Source: Parus major (lineage: Eukaryota > Chordata > Aves > Passeriformes > Paridae). From it: a stretch of DNA of 64,000 nt. Numbering within the stretch: position 1 is the stretch's first letter; every line of letters begins with the position of its first letter. The stretch spans positions 3,260,809-3,324,808 of the forward strand of contig NC_031769.1 in the NCBI RefSeq assembly GCF_001522545.3. Reading direction: 5' to 3'. The notes below the pieces were generated by a model. That model was not told the origin of the DNA. It did not search any database and worked only from the letters and a program-made list of their open reading frames with translations. The position numbers and the translations under genes were made by a program. This document shows, piece after piece, positions 60,501 through 64,000 of the stretch.

Positions 60501-62531
60501 AGGAATCTCATCTTCTACTGGACAGGCCACATGGTAGGGAGGGAATGGGTCAGACCAGCCCTTTTTTGTGCAGTTTCTTTTTATCATCCCAGCTGAAAAA
60601 GAAGTATTTAATTTTCTCAGTGAAGGGGCAGATAATATAGAAAATGAAAATGAGGAGAAGACCTCTGGCTGGTACAAAGTTGTACCAGGACAAGAGGATC
60701 ATTAGCAAATCACAGAGTTGGTAGGACAATTTTCCTGTGCACATTCAGGTCATCAGACACAAAACTTTGTATTTTATTTATAGACAAACAATAGGAAGAA
60801 GAGAAAGAACAAAAGTGCCAAGGGTAGAGGTGGGAAGGACTAAGGAAGGAATTATATCAGGCACGTTGGAGAAGACCAGGAACATTGCTCCATAAATTTC
60901 TGCTCTGCACAGCACTCATCCTTCTACCCTTCTCATTCCCACCTCCCCTGGGGCTTACTCTTCCCTAGCAAATCAGAAGCTGGGCTAAGCAGCCCCATCC
61001 ACGAGGACAGCCTGCTTCCATAAAAAAAGATTTATGAGTGAGATGAAGGAGAAGTCGAGAATGCCAGGGCAGGAAATGAATCTGCACAGATGAAAGGGAT
61101 TTTCCTCATCCCTCGTTTATAACTAGCATGTGTTGGATGTGGCAGAGGTTGGGCTTTGCAGTTTCTTTTTCTTGTGGAACTGCCAAATCCAGGTCTTTCC
61201 TGGAAGGTGGTTTGCTCCTGCGGGCTCACAGTTTGGCCATGCTCACCCAGGGAGCAAGCAGGCACAGAGGCATTTGTTTGCAGTTTTGTAACACATGTGC
61301 TGCTCCAAGGCCGAAATTCTGCTTTGTATCTCCAGCCTTGGTCTCAAAGAACAATCACATTGTTCATTCCTCTGCCTTTCCTTTCATCCCACACGAATCA
61401 CAGAATAAAAATAAATCTCAAGAAACCCCAAACTTAAATTCTGACCTAGACAGCCTTCAGATGAGCTTTGTAGGAAACTCATGCAACAAACTGATCCCAA
61501 AGCAGTGGAAACCAGTGGAATCACTCCTTTATTTCAGAATATTTTTGATCCAGGGCCTCATCAGAGATTGTGGAAATCAAATCCAATTATGGAAAATCCT
61601 TAAAATATGGGAAGAACTGCTAAGGTTGCTCAGATCCTCCTAAAATCTTTGCAGTACTTCTCTGATCCAAGTCATGGGAACATGAAATGCTCTGTCTTCA
61701 CCCTCCCTCTTTAGAAATGCTCTTGCCAGAGACACAACAAGAGTAACCAAGGTAGGACATCACCTGGCTCTTTCATGAAGTGAAAGAGGATGTTTGGACA
61801 TGGTAAGGCAAGAATCTCTCCAGCATCAGCCTCTGGCCAGCACAGCAATTTGTCCCAAGTTCTCTTGCAACCTCAGACAGAAAGAGAAATATATTTTTAA
61901 GCATGGTTAACTTTGAACAAAATAAAACCCCAAACCTTTTTAAACTTTGCCACTCCACCCCTTCCATATCTTACAAAAATAGTTTAGCCACATTTATTAT
62001 GAGAAATAAACACCCCCAGAGTGCTATTTAATCTACTTTAGCTAGACCCCTGTGTTAGACTGAGGTGAGTTTTCAGAAAGAATGCAATAAATGAAGAGTG
62101 ATGCTGGAAGATCAGATCACTGTAATAGTTCAGGGGTTGCCCTATTTTTACAGATCAACACAGCCTCACAAACAAGCAGGCATGATGCCAAGGAATTGGA
62201 CAAGGGCACAAGGATTCACTCTGATAAATTGACTGTCCATATTTGAGTGTGGAGGACAGTGGGGAAAATAAAAGAATGGGAAGGAATGGGAGTAGATGGA
62301 AGAAAAACAAGACAATGGCATGTGGGACCATAAATAAAACCCTCGTGTGCTTTGGCAGCCTGGCCATGTCCTGGCTCTGGTCCCTTCCCTCCCCCTCCCT
62401 TCATCCCTCACACATGGATGGACACCTGGTGATGTTGAATTTCCATGCTCTTGTGGGGCCTCCTGACATTCAGCCTCCTTTTTCTTCAGCTCTACCATTA
62501 AATCACATTCTGGGTGGACATTTCCAGCAAC
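47752..62531 (-). CDS. GHRHR: Growth-hormone-releasing hormone receptor (class B1 GPCR), 12 coding exons, signal exon missing
   Basis: This is a plasma-membrane receptor that in vertebrates binds GHRH on pituitary somatotrophs and signals through Gs and cAMP. Joining the 12 exons listed in the summary gives 405 codons and a TGA with every splice phase consistent. The human protein is 423 residues, so only about 19 N-terminal residues are missing. Counting from the first residue of exon 2, the extracellular domain (1-105) has Cys 9, 22, 37, 46, 60, 79 and 95, Asp42 in the TWD motif (Asp60 in mammals, changed in the little mouse), and N-glycosylation sites at Asn31 and Asn78. Seven helices follow at about 110-365. 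His148 and Glu206 fit the class B helix 2 and helix 3 landmarks, Cys185 and Cys255 the loop disulfide, and Pro319/Gly322 the helix 6 PLFG kink. The motifs FPPY.VACP, YLNCLL, NFLP and FLNQE, and a C-terminus ending in Cys, favour GHRHR over VIP, PACAP and secretin receptors. A bird paralogue (GHRHR2) remains possible. Confidence 0.93.
49600..49611 (+). promoter_or_regulatory. CTCF-core-like motif in GHRHR intron 12
   Basis: CCACTAGATGGC fits the CTCF core consensus CCASYAGRKGGC on the plus strand. The bases 3' of it do not follow the extended consensus, so occupancy is uncertain. It pairs in divergent orientation with the site at 40393-40404. Confidence 0.3.
49781..49822 (-). CDS. GHRHR: GHRHR exon 12: helix 7
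   Basis: This 42-bp exon of the usual class B size encodes [14 protein letters not shown]. It has a TTTTTCAG acceptor and a GTAAGG donor, and both ends are in phase 0. Human GHRHR differs here at a single residue (Ile for Val). The exon is too short for ordinary ORF calling and rests on motif and splice-site agreement. Confidence 0.95.
50528..50992 (-). other. Unexplained open stretch in GHRHR intron 11
   Basis: About 465 bp is open in several frames on both strands, unlike the neighbouring AT-rich intron. The base composition is also more GC-rich. It contains a small direct repeat (ATCAACCCAATC twice, near 50797-50822). I recognise no domain. A decayed retroelement segment is the likeliest explanation, but no diagnostic motif is visible and no receptor exon fits here. 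Confidence 0.3.
51321..51450 (-). CDS. GHRHR: GHRHR exon 11: helix 6, loop 3 and helix 7 start
   Basis: This 130-bp exon, the exact family size, has a GTGCCAG acceptor and a CAG-GTAAAA donor. It encodes [20 protein letters not shown], the helix 6 core with the PxxG kink, and then [13 protein letters not shown] and [13 protein letters not shown] and LG.RL match GHRHR, where VIP and secretin receptors have AFSPE here. Confidence 0.96.
51523..51556. repeat. (TA)n microsatellite in GHRHR intron 10
   Basis: About 17 TA dinucleotides lie 73-106 bp upstream of the exon 11 acceptor on the minus strand. They could affect spacing to the branch point or be length-polymorphic. Confidence 0.9.
51922..52013 (-). 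CDS. GHRHR: GHRHR exon 10: helix 5 end and intracellular loop 3
   Basis: This 92-bp exon is preceded by a CCTGTTTGCAAACAG acceptor and followed by GTAATG. It encodes [19 protein letters not shown], the cytoplasmic end of helix 5 that contacts the G protein in class B receptors, followed by an Asn/Ser-rich loop ending QYR. Confidence 0.94.
52958..52998 (+). mobile_element. Minimal CR1 3' tail fragment in GHRHR intron 9
   Basis: AGATCCCTTCCAACACAAAG followed by CATTCTGTGATTCC is the very end of a CR1 element in sense on the plus strand, opposite to the host gene. It is too short to assign to a subfamily. Confidence 0.55.
53490..53559 (-). CDS. GHRHR: GHRHR exon 9: loop 2 cysteine and helix 5
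   Basis: This 70-bp exon has a TTCACAG acceptor and a GTAAGT donor. It encodes [17 protein letters not shown] and then IIISVG. The CW pair holds the conserved loop disulfide Cys255, and SPYWW.IKGP is a strong motif of the receptor subfamily. It ends in phase 0. Confidence 0.95.
53665..53725 (-). CDS. GHRHR: GHRHR exon 8: helix 4 and extracellular loop 2
   Basis: This 61-bp exon, the exact family size, has a CTGTCAG acceptor and a GTAAGT donor. Its [11 protein letters not shown] and FEDTA align with human LPVLFT...FEDIA. The last codon (Ala) is split two bases to one with exon 9, across a very short 105-bp intron. Confidence 0.93.
54535..54822 (-). repeat. Expanded CR1 tail octamer array
   Basis: About 36 imperfect copies of an 8-base unit (AATCATAG, AATTGTAG, AATTATAG, AGTCATAG on the plus strand) directly abut the CR1 3' end. 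CR1 elements normally end in only a few octamers of this type, so this is a secondary microsatellite expansion of the tail. Confidence 0.85.
54823..55125 (-). mobile_element. CR1 LINE 3' fragment in GHRHR intron 7
   Basis: The plus strand shows the inverted CR1 3' region: GGGACATCTTCCACTGTCCC, the stretch around CCATCCAACCTGGCCTTGAA, and the block around TGTGCCAGGGTCTCACCACC. The element is therefore sense on the minus strand, the same as the host gene. It is 5'-truncated and reaches to within about 40 bp of the exon 7 donor at 55164. The exact 5' limit is uncertain. Confidence 0.85.
55165..55318 (-). CDS. GHRHR: GHRHR exon 7: helix 3 and start of helix 4
   Basis: This 154-bp exon has the family size, a CTCCACAG acceptor and a GTAGGT donor. 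It encodes TECKISVVF (Cys185 forms the conserved loop disulfide), [19 protein letters not shown] with Glu206 at the helix 3 landmark, and [10 protein letters not shown] at helix 4. YLNCLL is typical of GHRHR, where VIP receptors have YLYTLL. A CR1 body begins about 40 bp beyond the donor. Confidence 0.96.
56202..56334 (-). CDS. GHRHR: GHRHR exon 6: intracellular loop 1 and helix 2
   Basis: This 133-bp exon has a CTTCCAG acceptor and a GTAAGC donor. It encodes [15 protein letters not shown], containing the class B RCPRNY.H motif with His148 at the conserved helix 2 position, then FILKA and the DHCSFST end of extracellular loop 1. It ends in phase 0. Confidence 0.96.
57791..57888 (-). CDS. GHRHR: GHRHR exon 5: transmembrane helix 1
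   Basis: This 98-bp exon, the family's usual size, has a TTTATAG acceptor and a GTAAAG donor. It starts in phase 0 and ends two bases into an Arg codon. It encodes [18 protein letters not shown] and then an Ile/Val-rich stretch, which is helix 1. SYFST.KIIYTVG is shared with human GHRHR. Confidence 0.95.
59028..59100 (-). mobile_element. Short CR1 3'-end fragment in GHRHR intron 4
   Basis: GGTTTGGGTTGGAAGGGACC followed by TTAAAAATCATCTACTTCCA is the CR1 3' end on the minus strand, only about 70 bp long. It lies about 0.6 kb from the other CR1 copy in this intron. Confidence 0.7.
59709..59892 (-). mobile_element. CR1 fragment in GHRHR intron 4
   Basis: This is an inverted CR1 3' end: a GAATCATCACAG tail remnant, then GTTGGAAGGGATCCTAAAGC, CCACCCCCTGTCATGGCAGG and the TCCAGGGATCCAGGGACAGC block. 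It is sense on the minus strand and 5'-truncated. Confidence 0.85.
60492..60592 (-). CDS. GHRHR: GHRHR exon 4: end of the extracellular domain
   Basis: This 101-bp exon has a TTTTTCAG acceptor and an ideal GTAAGT donor, and ends in phase 0. It encodes residues 73-105. The segment [20 protein letters not shown] closely matches human GHRHR and holds the last two cysteines of the domain and the glycosylation site NCT at residue 78. An acidic stretch follows and leads into helix 1. Confidence 0.95.
61764..61871 (-). CDS. GHRHR: GHRHR exon 3: ligand-binding domain core
   Basis: This 108-bp exon has the family size. It encodes [13 protein letters not shown]...LPCPN..FHF, the cysteine- and tryptophan-rich core of the hormone-binding domain. 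The acceptor is CTGAG, with the uncommon G before AG, after a good pyrimidine tract. The donor is CAG followed by GTGATG. Asp42 (TWD) is retained; this is the position altered in the mouse little mutation. Confidence 0.92.
62426..62531 (-). CDS. GHRHR: GHRHR exon 2: start of the extracellular domain
   Basis: This 106-bp exon opens after a CTGTAG acceptor in phase 0 and ends one base into a Gly codon before a GTGTCC donor. It encodes residues 1-35, including HPECD, an acidic/basic helix, a second Cys, and the glycosylation site NST at residue 31. Human GHRHR has VLGHMHPECD at the same position, so the phase-0 junction and the first Val-x-Gly both agree. The donor is weaker than average because it lacks A at +3 and G at +5. 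Confidence 0.9.
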
Positions 62532-63966
62532 CTACAGGGAGAAGAGTTTTGGGGGATTAGTTAGAAGGGGCTGGATAGGATGTCAACAGGCATTAAATCC
62601 AGACCTACTTTTGCATCTAACAGGGCTGGTTTAAGCACTAAGAACAATGTTTAGGGTTTCCATCCAAAGGCTGCCATTGTCTGCACAAGCTGGTAGTTAC
62701 AGCTCTGTACTGGAAAGTTTATAAATTCCTCTGGCTACATTCGTAATAAAAGATCTCTTTGCTAGGGCCTGAGTTTGAGTGCAGGATACATTAACACCCT
62801 AACTTCAGCTAGATCAGTTAAATCTGTCCCCAGAAAGACACAATGCACCTGGTCAGGCTCACCTTCTTATCAGTGATGGGCTAAGTGCTGCAGGAAATGC
62901 TGCAGAGCCTGGGCACAGACAAACCCCTGCCAACCTCCAAAGAAGCATCACCATGAAATCACAATTACTGCAAAACTGTCCTCTGAAAGAGCTCTTTACT
63001 CCAAAAGGTTGTGTGTCTGTTCTCCCCCTTCTGCCATCTGCCTTTCTAAACACAGGGTGGGAGGCAAAACTCCTTCATTGGGGAAAAGAAGCACTCTGCA
63101 CCAAAGCATTTGTTGGTTTCCTATGATGGTGTAAAGGGAAAAAGTGACACCCAGGGTTTTAATAGCAGGAAACATTCACTTGTTTAGTCCTTATTTAGGG
63201 AACCACAGAAGGATCAGAAGGCATCCAGAGAACTCTGAGCAGCAAAGTCTGCCCAGGCTGTTGCACCCAGACTGCTGAGGATCCACCCACTGGGCAGGAC
63301 TGCACAGGACTGTTTCACAGAAATTAAAAAATATGTGCTTTGTCCAGCCTTGGCCACTGCCCCCAGCCCCAAAAGATCAGCTGTGATCAGAGAAACTCTG
63401 ATTTTTAGCTCTACACCCTGGTCACTGGTGCTGGTGTGCTCTGCATGTGTAACTACAGACATAAAAACACAGAGACAAAACAGAAAATAAACCCAAGATG
63501 AGATGTGAATGATGAACAGGTGGCTGGCATATGGCTAAGTTTTCTTCCACCCAGAGAAGATTAATATTCAGGGAATTTGAAAAATAACTCCCTGGCTTTC
63601 AGCTCGTTCAGAGGACAGATTGTATCCTTTCCAGTAAGCTGGTGTTTCCCCTCCATGCTAATGTCCATGTCTCACATTGGCCTGCAGCAGATTTGAACTG
63701 CAGATTGACCAAAAATTTGAGGCTCTCAGGCTGCTGGATTAATTACACAGCATTTGTTTTTCTGGGGTTTGGGCCCTGGTAGTTAAAAATGTCATTATCC
63801 CCACATGTATCCCCTGCAAGATCATCTGCTTCCCATTTACTGCACTTTTAGGAGGATGTGGTTTTCCTGCCAGATTTGCAGACAGCAGCACCATGGATCA
63901 GTTTGAGGAGGGAGAGAAAAGCAGGGCTCCTTCTCCAGGCTGAATGAAGTGTGGTGTGTGTGAGAG
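62532..63966. other. GHRHR intron 1 or 5' flank
   Basis: The signal-peptide exon should lie upstream of 62531 on the minus strand. Several short ATG frames exist here, but none combines a clear signal peptide, a phase-0 end and a strong donor. The best phase-compatible one is at 63841-63894 (see findings). Confidence 0.4.
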
Positions 63967-64000
63967 ATGGATGGATGGATGATGGATGGATGGATGGATG
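63967..64000. repeat. (GGAT)n tetramer microsatellite at window edge
   Basis: The array is GATGGATGGATGGATGATGG with further GGAT units, cut by the window end, so its true length is unknown. Confidence 0.93.

Noticed and set aside
60955..61020. Minus-strand GCTGTCCTCGTGGATGGGGC looked like the start of GHRHR exon 3.
   Set aside because: It hits a stop, lacks the LPCP motif and has no donor. The true exon 3 with all motifs and the right length is at 61764-61871.
62862..62955. Minus-strand ATG frame starting MVMLLWRLAGVCL with a strong GTGAGC donor, as a signal-peptide exon.
   Set aside because: It ends in phase 2, while exon 2 needs phase 0. Joining them gives a stop within about 12 codons.

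Overview
The window looks like avian nuclear DNA, probably from a songbird. About 18 recognisable pieces of CR1 LINE (chicken repeat 1) occur on both strands, with the usual 3' end and octamer tail. There are also long AT-rich and pentamer/tetramer microsatellites, LTR pieces of the kind common in passerines, and compact introns. Nothing prokaryotic is present. Four runs of N (6059-6478, 26664-26860, about 31119-31133, 38755-39099) all sit inside or beside simple repeats.

The only protein-coding gene I can support is on the minus strand, from 62531 down to 47752. Twelve coding exons join in frame into 405 residues plus a stop. They encode a class B1 (secretin family) GPCR that best matches the growth-hormone-releasing hormone receptor (GHRHR). 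The avian GHRHR-like paralogue cannot be excluded. From 5' to 3' the exons are 62426-62531, 61764-61871, 60492-60592, 57791-57888, 56202-56334, 55165-55318, 53665-53725, 53490-53559, 51922-52013, 51321-51450, 49781-49822 and 47752-47874. The short signal-peptide exon is not securely found and may lie beyond the right edge.

Region by region: 1-46200 is gene-poor flank downstream of the receptor. It holds CR1 pieces, microsatellites, at least one probable LTR (36686-37182), and a recent duplication with a local inversion (32509-32812 against 34365-34684). 46212-47626 is an LTR-like insertion with a perfect 5-bp target duplication (ATCCT). It begins 126 bp past the receptor stop codon and contains a CpG-rich core. 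47632-62531 is the receptor gene. One intron contains a CR1 whose octamer tail has expanded to about 290 bp and whose body lies about 40 bp from the exon 7 donor. 62532-64000 is 5' flank or intron 1 and ends in a GGAT repeat.

I see no novel multi-gene system. The points most worth a second look are the LTR against the receptor's 3' end, the ambiguous acceptor of its last exon, the duplication-inversion, the CR1 beside the exon 7 donor, and whether the gene is GHRHR or its paralogue.
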